From the NCBI GenBank assembly GCA_047618565.1, contig JBLHKW010000067.1:1-25673 (forward strand): DNA of 25,673 nt. Direction: 5' to 3'. The stretch comes from JBLHKW01 sp047618565. Lineage in GTDB: Bacteria; Planctomycetota; UBA1135; GCA-002686595. The notes below the pieces were generated by a model. The model had not been told where the DNA came from. It saw nothing but the letters and a program-made list of their open reading frames with translations, and ran no database searches. Each line of letters starts with the position of its first letter. The stretch's first letter is position 1. A program made the position numbers and the translations under genes. This document shows, piece by piece, positions 15,623 to 24,236 of this stretch.

Positions 15623-16219
15623 ATGCGCAGGACCGTTTTCTTGGCTTTGCTCGTCGTTCCGCTCCTTCTTGCCGGCATGGTCCTGGCGCCACAGCGCTCC
15701 GTGGACGCCGGTGTAGCTCTGCGTATGGACGTCGACCAGATGGTGCAGCGCGCCGGTCTGGTCCTGTCAGGCAGGGTGCTCGGTCAACGTGCGCTGGAGG
15801 CCCCGAACGGGCGCATCGATACCGAATACACGCTCACGGTCGACCGGACGTTCTGGGGCGAAGAGCGCGGCCAGCGTGTCATCCGCATCCCCGGTGGGGT
15901 CCTGCCCAGCGGTCGCGGGTTGATGTTGCCCGGAATGGCACGTCTCGTCCCGGGTGAGGATGTGCTGCTGCTGCTCTCCGACGCCGGCCCGGATGGGGTG
16001 CGTGTTCCGATGGGCCTGGCGCAGGGCAAGTATCGCATCCTGACCAACCGTGCCGGAATGCGGGTCGCCGTCCGAACCCAGGCGGAACTCGAGTTGATGC
16101 AGCCGGGATCCGGCATCGCTCGGCCCGCGGACGGAGCCGAGACGATCGATTACGCGGAACTCGTGGCCCAGATCGAAACAGCAACCGCGCGCAGGCGCGC
16201 CCTGGGTCAAGGCAAGTGA
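15623..16219 (+). CDS. Exported protein of unknown function, coupled to a metalloprotease
   Basis: A 198-aa protein with a hydrophobic signal or anchor (about residues 4-21, MRRTVFLALLVVPLLLAGM). The mature part contains LVLSGRVLGQRA, IDTEYTLTVDRTFWGEE and VPGEDVLLLLSDAG, giving a beta-rich, secreted, single-domain appearance; I do not assign a family. The frame is open to 15428; ATG at 15623 gives a clean signal peptide, and ATG at 15593 is an alternative. Its TGA (16217-16219) shares one base with the ATG of the matrixin gene, so the two are translationally coupled. A role as inhibitor, chaperone or partner of that protease is inference only. Confidence 0.82.
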   Translation: MRRTVFLALLVVPLLLAGMVLAPQRSVDAGVALRMDVDQMVQRAGLVLSGRVLGQRALEAPNGRIDTEYTLTVDRTFWGEERGQRVIRIPGGVLPSGRGLMLPGMARLVPGEDVLLLLSDAGPDGVRVPMGLAQGKYRILTNRAGMRVAVRTQAELELMQPGSGIARPADGAETIDYAELVAQIETATARRRALGQGK

Positions 16220-18447
16220 TGGGCTCCATGAAGACCAACGCCCTGCGGCGTACCTGGACCCTGGCGATCCTGCTCGGGGTAGCCGGACTCGTGCTGGCCC
16301 ATGTTCGGCTGACCTACACCGTGAATGGTAATGCCCTCTTCTGGCAGAGCCCGAACAACGTCTCGATCGTCATCAACTCGACCGGCTCCGACGACATCAC
16401 CGACGGCAGTCACGAGACCGCCCTGCGCAGCGCCATCCAGACCTGGAACGACGACAACCGTACGGCGGCCCAGCTCGTCGAGAACGCATCCGTCAGCCAG
16501 CAGGCGCGAGTGGACTGGGGATCTTCGGGCGTACACCTGATGCTCTTCGACGAGACCAACAGTTCGGGCTTCTTTCCGGGCTTCTCGGGCATCGTCGCGA
16601 TCACGCCCGTGTCGTTCTTCACGACCGGACCGATCATCGATGCGGACGTCCTGTTCAATGGCAAGAACTTCGACTTCACCACGGAGGGCCTGTCCGGTGA
16701 TTTCGATGTGCAGAACGTGGCGACCCACGAGCTCGGCCACCTGCTCGGCCTCGATCATTCGGGCTGGGCGAGTGCGACCATGTACCCCTACGTGGATCAG
16801 GGCACTCAGCTGCAGCGCAGCCTGTCGATGGACGACATTCGCGGTCTACGCCACGTCTATCCCAACGGCAGCTTTGGACGTATCACCGGTACGGTGCGGA
16901 GAGTCTCCGACGGAACCATCGTGACCGGCGCGCACGTCGTGGCGCGCGACGCGGACGGACGTACGGCGGGATCACGCCTGAGCGACGGAAGCGGCGTGTT
17001 CCGGATCGAGGCGCTGGATGCAGGTGACTACACGGTCTATGCGACGCCCCTGGACCAGCCCGTCTCCGCCGGCAACGTTGGGCTGCCGTTTGCGGTGGCG
17101 GTCGACTTCGAGTCGACCGCGCTGGGGAGTGCCACGGTCACGACCGGCGTAACCACGGCCATGGGCGATGTCACGGTCGGCGCGGCAGTGGCGCTGACCC
17201 TCGGTCGCTCGTCGAACGATTTCCCGATGAGGGTCGTCAGAGGACAGACGGTGGGTCCGATGACTCTCTTTGGCACGGGCCTGACGGCCGGGAGCACCCT
17301 GCTCTCGAGCGACCTCGACGGGGCGCCAGTCGTCGTGAACGTGACCTCCTGGACGGGTACGGCCGTGCAGTTCACCGTGGCCGTGCCGGCCGGTGCACCA
17401 TCCGGCCACCTCGACCTGACCGTTATCAATGGCACGGGTACGCGTACCCTGCCCGCTGCGCTCGAGATCACTCCGCCCAACCCCGCCGTCGGAACGGTGA
17501 GTCCGTCGAGCGGAGACGTGGCGGGCGGCGTAAATCTTCTGATCCAGGGTGTGGGCTTCAATGCTGGCTCGCGGGTCGTGATCGCTGATCGCATCTACCG
17601 CGATGGCGATATCGGCGGGTGTGTCGTCGTGGACGCCAACACCATCACGTTGACGACAGCGGGCTCGACCGTTCCCTTCTCCGGCCTGCACGACGTGGTT
17701 GTGCTCGACCCCAGTGGAACGGAAGGGCGCAACGCGAACGCGTTCCAGATCACGGTGACCCCCACGATCGCTACCCTGTTCCCGAACGCGGGCGCTGCAG
17801 CGGGCGGAACAGACGTGGTGCTGACTGGAGCGGATTTTGCTCTGGATGCGAACGTGAGCATCGATGGCGTGCAGCAGAGCGTGACCTCGCAATCGCTGTC
17901 ACAACTGTCGTTCAGTACGGTGGGTGGCACGGCCGGCATCCACACGTTGACGCTGGACAACAATGGCGGGCTCGCGATGGTCGCGTTCACCTACTCGACC
18001 GGATCGGATCCGCAGGTCAGCGCCGTCATCCCGCCCATCGGGATCGAGACCGGTGGCCAGGTGGTCGAGATCCTTGGTTCGGACTTCACGGCCACCAGCG
18101 AGGTGTTCTTCGGTGCTAACGCGGCTTCCGGACTCGGCGGCGTTCCGGCGGCTTCCGTGACCCTCGTGGATTCGAACACGCTGACCGTCGTGACCCCGAC
18201 GCACTCGCCCGGTGCCAAGAGCTTGCTGGTGCGCCAGTCCGACACGGCCCAGAGCGTTCTCGTTCCGGCGGCATTCACCTTTCAGGAAGTGGCGCGCCCG
18301 GTCTCGGGTGGTTGCGGTTCGATAACCCCGGGGACGCCACCGACGCCCGGCGAGATGCTCTCCGGCGGCGGCTGGTTCCTGGCCGTGCTCGGGTTGTTGC
18401 TATTGCAGGCGAGGAATCGCCGGCGGCTGCAGCCGCAGCGCGTGTGA
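16219..18447 (+). CDS. Matrixin-type metalloprotease with IPT/TIG domains and CTERM-like sorting tail
   Basis: A secreted zinc protease. It has a signal peptide (about residues 4-27, ending VLA before HVRLTY) and a catalytic domain with the metzincin zinc motif HELGHLLGLDH at 170-180 and a Met-turn shortly after (SATMYPY). H170, H174 and H180 should bind zinc, with E171 as the base. Then come a carboxypeptidase-regulatory-like beta domain (RITGTVRRVSDGTIVTGAHV), one IPT-like segment (about 325-423) and three IPT/TIG-type Ig-like repeats (about 424-512, 514-593, 597-690). The C-terminus is S-G-G-C-G (696-700), a hydrophobic helix and RNRRR, a tripartite sorting-tail layout like MYXO-CTERM or GlyGly-CTERM. 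742 aa from ATG 16219; ATG 16228 is an alternative. Antisense ORFs here are shadows. Confidence 0.9.
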   Translation: MGSMKTNALRRTWTLAILLGVAGLVLAHVRLTYTVNGNALFWQSPNNVSIVINSTGSDDITDGSHETALRSAIQTWNDDNRTAAQLVENASVSQQARVDWGSSGVHLMLFDETNSSGFFPGFSGIVAITPVSFFTTGPIIDADVLFNGKNFDFTTEGLSGDFDVQNVATHELGHLLGLDHSGWASATMYPYVDQGTQLQRSLSMDDIRGLRHVYPNGSFGRITGTVRRVSDGTIVTGAHVVARDADGRTAGSRLSDGSGVFRIEALDAGDYTVYATPLDQPVSAGNVGLPFAVAVDFESTALGSATVTTGVTTAMGDVTVGAAVALTLGRSSNDFPMRVVRGQTVGPMTLFGTGLTAGSTLLSSDLDGAPVVVNVTSWTGTAVQFTVAVPAGAPSGHLDLTVINGTGTRTLPAALEITPPNPAVGTVSPSSGDVAGGVNLLIQGVGFNAGSRVVIADRIYRDGDIGGCVVVDANTITLTTAGSTVPFSGLHDVVVLDPSGTEGRNANAFQITVTPTIATLFPNAGAAAGGTDVVLTGADFALDANVSIDGVQQSVTSQSLSQLSFSTVGGTAGIHTLTLDNNGGLAMVAFTYSTGSDPQVSAVIPPIGIETGGQVVEILGSDFTATSEVFFGANAASGLGGVPAASVTLVDSNTLTVVTPTHSPGAKSLLVRQSDTAQSVLVPAAFTFQEVARPVSGGCGSITPGTPPTPGEMLSGGGWFLAVLGLLLLQARNRRRLQPQRV

Positions 18448-18498
18448 GCGTGCGCCCCTGGGGCGCGGATGAGATGCCGGGGGGGGTAATGGAGTCCC

Positions 18499-19242
18499 GT
18501 GCCTGTTATAGTGGCGAGCGTCGTGCCGCGCTCTTCCAGCAACTCCAAGATCATCTTCGACATCGAGGTCGCGGGCTTTCCCTGGGAAGAGGTCGATGAG
18601 GCCACGCGCGGTTACCTGCTGACGCGCGAGAGGGATCCGGAACGGCGCGACGCCATCCCCGATCGCATGGCCCTGTACCCGGGCCTGGGGCGCGTGATCG
18701 CCATCGGAGTCTGGAAGCTGGAAGACGGCCCGGAGGACGACACGGGCTTGATCCTGCTCGACGGCGACGAGGAGGAGAGCCACGACTGGGAGAAGGTGCC
18801 GAACACCAAGATCGTGCGCGGCTCCGAGAAGACTCTGCTCGAGACCTTCTGGAAGATCGTGGCGCGCCGCGACCGTCGCCTGGTGACCTACAACGGTCGT
18901 GGTTACGACGGTCCGATCCTGACCATCCGGTCGGCGCAGCTAGGGATCGTTCCGTCGCGCAACCTGGTCCCGAATCGATACCACGTTCACGACCACTGCG
19001 ATTTACTCGACGTGTTGACGTTCCACGGAGCGAGCCGTGACCGCTACTCCCTCGATTACTGGTGTCGGCGCTTCGACGTGGAGAGCCCGAAGGGATCGAT
19101 CGACGGAAGCCAAGTCGGGCGCGCCTATCGCGAGGGGCGCATCGACGACATCGGCGAGTACTGCCTGCGCGATGTGCGCGCCACGGCGCAGCTCTATCGC
19201 AAGCTCGAAGATACGCTGCTACCCGCCTTCGTGGGCCGCTAG
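18499..19242 (+). CDS. Predicted 3'-5' exonuclease, PolB-exonuclease-like
   Basis: A 247-aa cytoplasmic nuclease of the type related to the proofreading domain of family B polymerases (COG3298/DNA_pol_B_exo2-like). DEDD motifs: Exo I IIFDIEV (D21, E23), Exo II YNGRGYDGPIL (N132, D137), Exo III Y211-x3-D215 (YCLRDVRATAQLY). The Y-x3-D form matches the DEDDy group. Two Mg ions should be held by these acids. Start is uncertain: GTG at 18499 has GGAG only 4 nt upstream, while GTGs at 18511 and 18523 also precede the Exo I strand. It sits 51 nt after the metalloprotease. No polymerase or helicase neighbour is present, so the physiological substrate is unknown. Confidence 0.88.
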   Translation: MPVIVASVVPRSSSNSKIIFDIEVAGFPWEEVDEATRGYLLTRERDPERRDAIPDRMALYPGLGRVIAIGVWKLEDGPEDDTGLILLDGDEEESHDWEKVPNTKIVRGSEKTLLETFWKIVARRDRRLVTYNGRGYDGPILTIRSAQLGIVPSRNLVPNRYHVHDHCDLLDVLTFHGASRDRYSLDYWCRRFDVESPKGSIDGSQVGRAYREGRIDDIGEYCLRDVRATAQLYRKLEDTLLPAFVGR

Positions 19243-19327
19243 GAGCGCCCGAGCAGCGCGCTGGCTACGGGATTTGCGCAATCGGTGTAGTATCCATCTG
19301 CCGACAGCCTTTTTTTTGGAGCCTCCC

Positions 19328-20872
19328 GTGATCAAGTTTTTCCCCGCCGTAGCGTTGATCTGTGGTCTGACCCCTTCCGTGCTCGCCCAGTGTGAGACCG
19401 CGCCATTCTATCCTGGTGCTCTGGTCGCATCGCTCGGCGAGCTTTCCGATGGCCAGCTCTCGCTCATGACCTACGAAAACGACGTCCTCCTTCTGGGCGC
19501 CGACTCGGGTTCATGGACCACCGTCGACTCGTTCGTCCTGTCCGCCGGAGGCTTGGGGTTCGGCTTCGAGGTCGCGCCGCTCGGGCTCTACCGAAACTCG
19601 ACGTTCGTGGCGGGCATTGGCGCGGCCGGAGCCGGGTTCGAGGGACGTGTGGATGTCCTCGATCCATCCGGCATGGTGACTACCCTGGTTCCCACTGACT
19701 TGGCCGTGAACGATGGCTTCGGCTCTGGACTGGCCATTCACGATGATCTGATCGTCGTCGGCTCCAGCATGGCTGTCTACGACGTCGGGGCCTGTGGCCC
19801 GGGCAAGTCCTACGTTTACGAGCGGAATGCCGGTGGGTGGGGGCTCGTGGCTCAGTTTGCGCCCCATGGCTTTTCCTCGATCGTCACGTTCTACGGCTAT
19901 CACGTCGACACTGACGGCGCCACGATCGTTTTTGGTGCGCCCGCTGACGATGAGGCCGATAGCCAGGTCGGAGCCAACGGTGCGGGTGCCGTGTACGTGT
20001 ACGAGAAGGATCTGGCCGGATGGCATGAGACGGCCAAGCTGGTCGCGTCCGATGCCGCGGCCGGGTCAGCGTTTGGATCCGACATCGCCGTTCTCGGGGA
20101 CCAGCTGCTCGTGGGATCGCCCGACCGAGGTGCGGGCGCCGTGTATGTGTTCGAGCGCGGCGCTGCGGGATGGGTCGAGACCCAGATCGTGACGCCCAGC
20201 ATGGGCCAGCCCGGGGACAAGTTCGGGTTGGCGCTGGATATCGATGGGGACCGGGCCGTGGTCGGTGCGCCCGGCGTGGACTCGGCGCTGGCCGACTCGG
20301 GTGCCTTCTACGTGCTCGAGCGGGACACGACGGGCGCATGGAGCGAGACGGTGCGGGACGTGGCCATGGCCACCAATCCAGGCGAGGCCTGGGGTGCCGA
20401 TGTGGCCCTCGACGGGAATCAGGTTTTCTGGTCGAGCTGGTATGCCGGCAGCTTGCGTTTCACCTCCCTCGGCATCGACAACGCTCAGAACTACTGCGTC
20501 TCGACGCCCAACTCGAGTGGTTCAGCCGCGTCGATCTCGGCGCTCGGCTGCGACAGTGTCGTTGCAAATGGATTCGAATTGCAGGCCGTCGATCTGCCGC
20601 CCAATCGTACGGGGCTCTTCTTCCACGGTCCGAACTCCGCCCAGTATCCGTTCGGGAACGGGACCATGTGCATCGGTGCCGGGCGCCAGCGCCTGCGGGT
20701 CTTGCGATCTGACACTGCGGGCGTGATGAGCGCGGCGGTGGACTTCACGAGTCCCCGCACGCAGCAGATCCAGGCGGGCAGCACCTGGCATTTCCAGACC
20801 TACTTCAGGGATGCAGGCGTCGGTGCGGGCTTCGATCTGTCCGACGCGGTCGCGGTTCGCATCCAGAGCTGA
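19328..20872 (+). CDS. Secreted FG-GAP-like beta-propeller protein with lineage-type C-terminal module
   Basis: A signal peptide (about residues 1-20, cut near SVLA before QCE) is followed by repeats of integrin-alpha/FG-GAP type: DDLIVVGSS ... SYVYERN (about 139), ATIVFGAPADDEAD ... AVYVYEKD (about 197), DQLLVGSPDRGAGAVYVFERG (about 257) and DRAVVGAPGVDSALADSGAF (about 306), probably a beta-propeller. The last ~125 residues, from NYCVSTPNSSG (388) to the end, form a distinct module with GLFFHGPNSAQYPFGNGTMC and STWHFQTYFRD. I recall this tail on many secreted planctomycetal proteins, which is memory, not a search. Start is GTG at 19328, supported by GGAG 6 nt upstream. The frame is open to 19037, but those residues overlap the exonuclease gene and lack a signal peptide. 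514 aa. Confidence 0.85.
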   Translation: MIKFFPAVALICGLTPSVLAQCETAPFYPGALVASLGELSDGQLSLMTYENDVLLLGADSGSWTTVDSFVLSAGGLGFGFEVAPLGLYRNSTFVAGIGAAGAGFEGRVDVLDPSGMVTTLVPTDLAVNDGFGSGLAIHDDLIVVGSSMAVYDVGACGPGKSYVYERNAGGWGLVAQFAPHGFSSIVTFYGYHVDTDGATIVFGAPADDEADSQVGANGAGAVYVYEKDLAGWHETAKLVASDAAAGSAFGSDIAVLGDQLLVGSPDRGAGAVYVFERGAAGWVETQIVTPSMGQPGDKFGLALDIDGDRAVVGAPGVDSALADSGAFYVLERDTTGAWSETVRDVAMATNPGEAWGADVALDGNQVFWSSWYAGSLRFTSLGIDNAQNYCVSTPNSSGSAASISALGCDSVVANGFELQAVDLPPNRTGLFFHGPNSAQYPFGNGTMCIGAGRQRLRVLRSDTAGVMSAAVDFTSPRTQQIQAGSTWHFQTYFRDAGVGAGFDLSDAVAVRIQS

Positions 20873-20926
20873 GGCGGAGCTCGACGTGAGCGGCGGCGCA
20901 GCGATCGCCCGGTGGCATCCCGGTGC

Positions 20927-23164
20927 TCAACCCTGTTCGCGCACTCGCTTTGGTGTGAAGGTCACCAGCAGCGCCGGCAGGAAGAGCAGGTCGCCGATCA
21001 GGGCGGCGATCAGTCCGATGCAACAGATCTGAGCGAACAGCTGCGTCGTGGGTATCTGCGAGAAGCGCAGGGCGCCAAAGCCGCCCAGCAGGATCGCCGT
21101 GGTGACCATGAGCGCACGCCCCACGTGAATCGTGGCCTGCACCGCAGCTTCGGTCGGATCGCCGAGGGTCGCGAGGTCACGCTGGAAGCGCGCCACCAGG
21201 TGGATCGTATCGTCGACGGCCAGGCCCAGGCAGACGGTGAAGGCGATCACGCTGGTCATCTGCAGTTCGAGCCCCGAGATGGCCAGGACCGAGGCGGCGA
21301 CGACCAATGGGAAGGCATTCGGAAGCACGCTGATCAGGCCCAGGCGCAAGGACCGGAAGGCTGCACTCAGCACGCCGAAGATGACGAGCGCAGCCAGGCC
21401 CAGGCCCAGGGTGAAGTCGCTGATCATCACGTTCACGTTGCGACGCGCGATCGTGTCGGTGCCCGTGACGTGCATTTCCAGCTCGGGATAGTCCTCGCGC
21501 ACCGCGTCCAGGGCTCGGTCGAGGGCGGTGTAGGCGGCATTCGCTTCCAGCGACGGACGATCGGGCGCGCGTGCGGATACGAGTGCCCGGTGCAGATCCG
21601 GCCGCCAGGTGCGCTGCACCAGGTCGGGCGGTAGCAATGCCAGCAGGTCGGCGTTGGGCGAGCCGTCCGGCGACAGGGCCATCAGGTTGAGCACGGACAG
21701 GCTACCGTGGAAGAAAGGGTGCTCGTCGAATACCTGTTGCACGGTCCGGATCGCGGCAAACGTCCCGGCATCCGCCGCCCGATCCTGCGGCCACTGGCAG
21801 AGGACGCTGGTCGTGAGCACGCCCCCGAACGCCTCTTCGCAGGCGCGTAGCACCTTGACGGACTCCGAGTTGCGTGGGGTGGCCTCCGTGAGCCTGTTGT
21901 CCGGTGTCAGGCGCAGGGCTAATCCGAGCAGTGCGAGGGTGACGACAGCACCACCGATCGAGACCGCACGCGCGTGACGCACAGCGGCGCGGATCAGGCG
22001 CTCGGCCTGGCGTCCCAGCCGCGTGGGGCGCCCGGGGCGGGAATCGAATCCGGTCTTTGGGCCGGCCCGCAGGAACAGGATCGAGAGCGCGGGGATGGTG
22101 CTCAGGACGACCAGGAAACTCAAGCCCACGGCCATCGCGAACAGGATGCCGAAGTTCTTGATGACGTCCACGCGGCTGAGCGCGAGGGATCCGAAGCCGA
22201 TCGCGGTGGTAAGAGACGTCAGTGCACAGGGGAGTCCCAGGTGGCGCACGGCCCCACGTGCAGCCTCGCGCACGGACATGCCCGCGTGGCGTGAGCGCAG
22301 GATGTCGATCATCAGGTGCGCAGCATCCGTGAGGGCGATGACCATGATCAGCAGCGGCAGCGCACTGTTGAGGATGTTGATCGACTGGCCCGCGAGGTGG
22401 AAGCAGCCCAGGGCCCATACGCCGGCCATGATCGATGCGCAGCTCGTGATAAGGATCGGGCCGAGGCGTCGGAAGACGAACCAGCCGATCAGGAAGCCGA
22501 GCACGGCGCCGATGACCGAGAAGAGGGTCTGTTCGCGGGAGATCGACTCGAAGATGACCACCCGGATGGGGGGGATGCCCGTTAGACCGATGCTCGCGCC
22601 CGTTGCTCGCTGCTCGGCCAGGTAGGCCTGGATGTCATCAACGACCGGGCGGATGGCCGAGATGGCCTGGAGGTCGCCCTCGAGGCGCACGACCAGCAGC
22701 GTCGACTTCTGGTCGTGCGAGAGGATCTGTCCCTCAACCAACGGGTGAGCGCGAGCGAGAACGCGCGCGCGTTCAAAGGCCTCGGCCGTGGCATCGGGTG
22801 CCGGCAGCAAGCGCCGCGGCAAGAGGCCGCGGTCGAACACCAGCACGTCGTCCAGGCTGAGTACGTCCCGCACGCCTGCCACCGACCGCAGGCCCTCGTC
22901 CAGCGCTACGATGCGGGCCACCGCGTCCGGACTGAAGATGTCATCGGCCTCGAACAGCACCAGGCACTCGTCATCGTCCGATCCAAAGTCACGGAAGACC
23001 TGCTCAAGCCGTTCGTAGTCCTCATCCTCCGAGCGGAAGAAGGAGCGCGGGACGTCGTCAATGGCCAGCTGGCTGGCACCGAGCAGTGCCAGGGCCGTCA
23101 GCAGGGCGAGGCCCAGCACGACCGCGCGGGGTCTGTTGACGACGAGGTCTGCGAAGATCTTCAT
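20927..23164 (-). CDS. RND superfamily exporter (MMPL/COG1033-like)
   Basis: A 745-aa membrane transporter with the RND layout in two repeats: TM1 (about 13-31), a large extracytoplasmic loop (32-213), a helix cluster (about 214-365) with LTDAAHLMIDILR, a basic cytoplasmic loop, TM7 near 400, a second extracytoplasmic loop, and a C-terminal cluster containing GLAVDDTIHLVARFQRDL. Acidic residues in the equivalent helices (TDAAH and VDDTIH) are candidates for the proton relay. It resembles stand-alone MMPL-type predicted exporters; no membrane-fusion or outer-membrane partner is in the window, and the substrate, perhaps lipid-like, is unknown. ATG at 23164 gives a short cytoplasmic N-terminus. 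It converges on the FG-GAP gene (54-nt gap) and diverges from the HTTM-like gene (124-nt gap). Confidence 0.9.
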   Translation of the reverse strand: MKIFADLVVNRPRAVVLGLALLTALALLGASQLAIDDVPRSFFRSEDEDYERLEQVFRDFGSDDDECLVLFEADDIFSPDAVARIVALDEGLRSVAGVRDVLSLDDVLVFDRGLLPRRLLPAPDATAEAFERARVLARAHPLVEGQILSHDQKSTLLVVRLEGDLQAISAIRPVVDDIQAYLAEQRATGASIGLTGIPPIRVVIFESISREQTLFSVIGAVLGFLIGWFVFRRLGPILITSCASIMAGVWALGCFHLAGQSINILNSALPLLIMVIALTDAAHLMIDILRSRHAGMSVREAARGAVRHLGLPCALTSLTTAIGFGSLALSRVDVIKNFGILFAMAVGLSFLVVLSTIPALSILFLRAGPKTGFDSRPGRPTRLGRQAERLIRAAVRHARAVSIGGAVVTLALLGLALRLTPDNRLTEATPRNSESVKVLRACEEAFGGVLTTSVLCQWPQDRAADAGTFAAIRTVQQVFDEHPFFHGSLSVLNLMALSPDGSPNADLLALLPPDLVQRTWRPDLHRALVSARAPDRPSLEANAAYTALDRALDAVREDYPELEMHVTGTDTIARRNVNVMISDFTLGLGLAALVIFGVLSAAFRSLRLGLISVLPNAFPLVVAASVLAISGLELQMTSVIAFTVCLGLAVDDTIHLVARFQRDLATLGDPTEAAVQATIHVGRALMVTTAILLGGFGALRFSQIPTTQLFAQICCIGLIAALIGDLLFLPALLVTFTPKRVREQG

Positions 23165-23288
23165 GCTGCTGGCCGTCGCTGCTCAAGGGCCGCGGGACCG
23201 TCAGTGTAGCGTCGCATGGACGGGGACCGGGACACTCAGGCCCCGCAGAAGCAGGTCTTCTCGCGGGCGTCTGTTAGGGTGGTGGGTC

Positions 23289-24236
23289 ATGTCGTTCACG
23301 TCTCGCATGCTGGTGCAGGCAGGCCCGCCCGATGGGCCTGCGGCTGCAGCCGATGAGCTCCAGGGTAGCGAGCCCGGTTGGGCCACCAACCTGCGCTGGT
23401 TCAGCACCTTCCTGTTCATGCACATGGGCGCGCGCAGTGCGCTCACGATCCCCGGGTCGGATGAGCCCTTCGGACAGGCGCTGTACGGTCTGGCCATCGT
23501 GACCGCCGCGCTGGGCTGTGCGCCGGGCTTCGCCAGGGGCGCGGCACGGCTCGCGACGCTGATGGTGCTTGGCCAGTTGCTGCTCTCCATGCCGGACACG
23601 GCGAATCACGTCTTCCTCGAGTTCGTGCTCTTCCTGTTGCTGGCCATGCTCGACCCGGGCAAGGAGCCCGAGGCGAAGCTGTTGATGCGTGGATTACGCT
23701 GGTACATCGCCATCTTCTTCGTGTACGCGGGCATCCAGAAGGTGATCTACGGATACTACTTCGACGGCCAGTTCCTGGCCTACATGGCCGCCACGGAGGA
23801 CCGCTTCACGCTGGTATTCCAGCACCTGATCCCGGCCCCTGAACTCGAGCGGCTACAGGCTTTCAATGAGGCGGTCCTGGCCGACGGGCGCCACCAGCCC
23901 GCGACGGACGCCGGCCCGTACCGTGTGGACGCGCCACTGTTCGTCGTGATGTCCAACCTCGTCTGGATGTACGAGATCGTGGCGCCGATCCTCTTGATGT
24001 TTCGGCGCACGCGCGCGGCCGCGGCTCTATCGATCATCGCTTTCGTGCTCCTGATCGAGCTCGGCGCGCGCGAGATCACCTTCGGGATGCTGATGACGAA
24101 CCTGGCGCTGCTCTACCTCTGGGGCCCGTGGATCAAGCGCCTGTTCCCCGCGTTTGCCCTGGCCTACCTGTACCTCTTGCTGGCCGACGGCGGGGGAGCG
24201 GGTATCTTCCCGATGTTCTGGTACTCGCCAGCATGA
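23289..24236 (+). CDS. HTTM-like polytopic membrane protein
   Basis: A 315-aa protein with about six to eight hydrophobic segments. RWFSTFLFMHMG, MPDTANHVFLEFVLFLLLAML and FFVYAGIQKVIYGYYFDGQF resemble the HTTM (horizontally transferred transmembrane) domain related to vitamin K-dependent gamma-carboxylase membrane regions; the FxYxGxQK-like patch is typical. A carboxylase function is not claimed, as the catalytic luminal domain is absent. ATG at 23289 is preceded by TAGGGTGGTGGG, a loose purine-rich site; the frame is open further upstream but reads as non-coding. Its TGA (24234-24236) overlaps the ATG of the next gene, so the pair is translationally coupled. Confidence 0.7.
   Translation: MSFTSRMLVQAGPPDGPAAAADELQGSEPGWATNLRWFSTFLFMHMGARSALTIPGSDEPFGQALYGLAIVTAALGCAPGFARGAARLATLMVLGQLLLSMPDTANHVFLEFVLFLLLAMLDPGKEPEAKLLMRGLRWYIAIFFVYAGIQKVIYGYYFDGQFLAYMAATEDRFTLVFQHLIPAPELERLQAFNEAVLADGRHQPATDAGPYRVDAPLFVVMSNLVWMYEIVAPILLMFRRTRAAAALSIIAFVLLIELGAREITFGMLMTNLALLYLWGPWIKRLFPAFALAYLYLLLADGGGAGIFPMFWYSPA

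Noticed and set aside
15378..15692. N-terminal extension of the HDOD frame
   Set aside because: Arg/Gly/Pro-rich residues with no domain; HDOD proteins begin near the IPSLP segment, and the region is needed as a divergent promoter area.
19310..19317. T8 run before the FG-GAP gene as a terminator for the exonuclease
   Set aside because: No GC-rich stem precedes it, and it abuts the GGAG ribosome site of the next gene.
20912..21634. 240-aa plus-strand ORF opposite the RND exporter
   Set aside because: It lies inside the exporter, which has clear transmembrane topology and family motifs; the plus frame is hydrophilic and unstructured.
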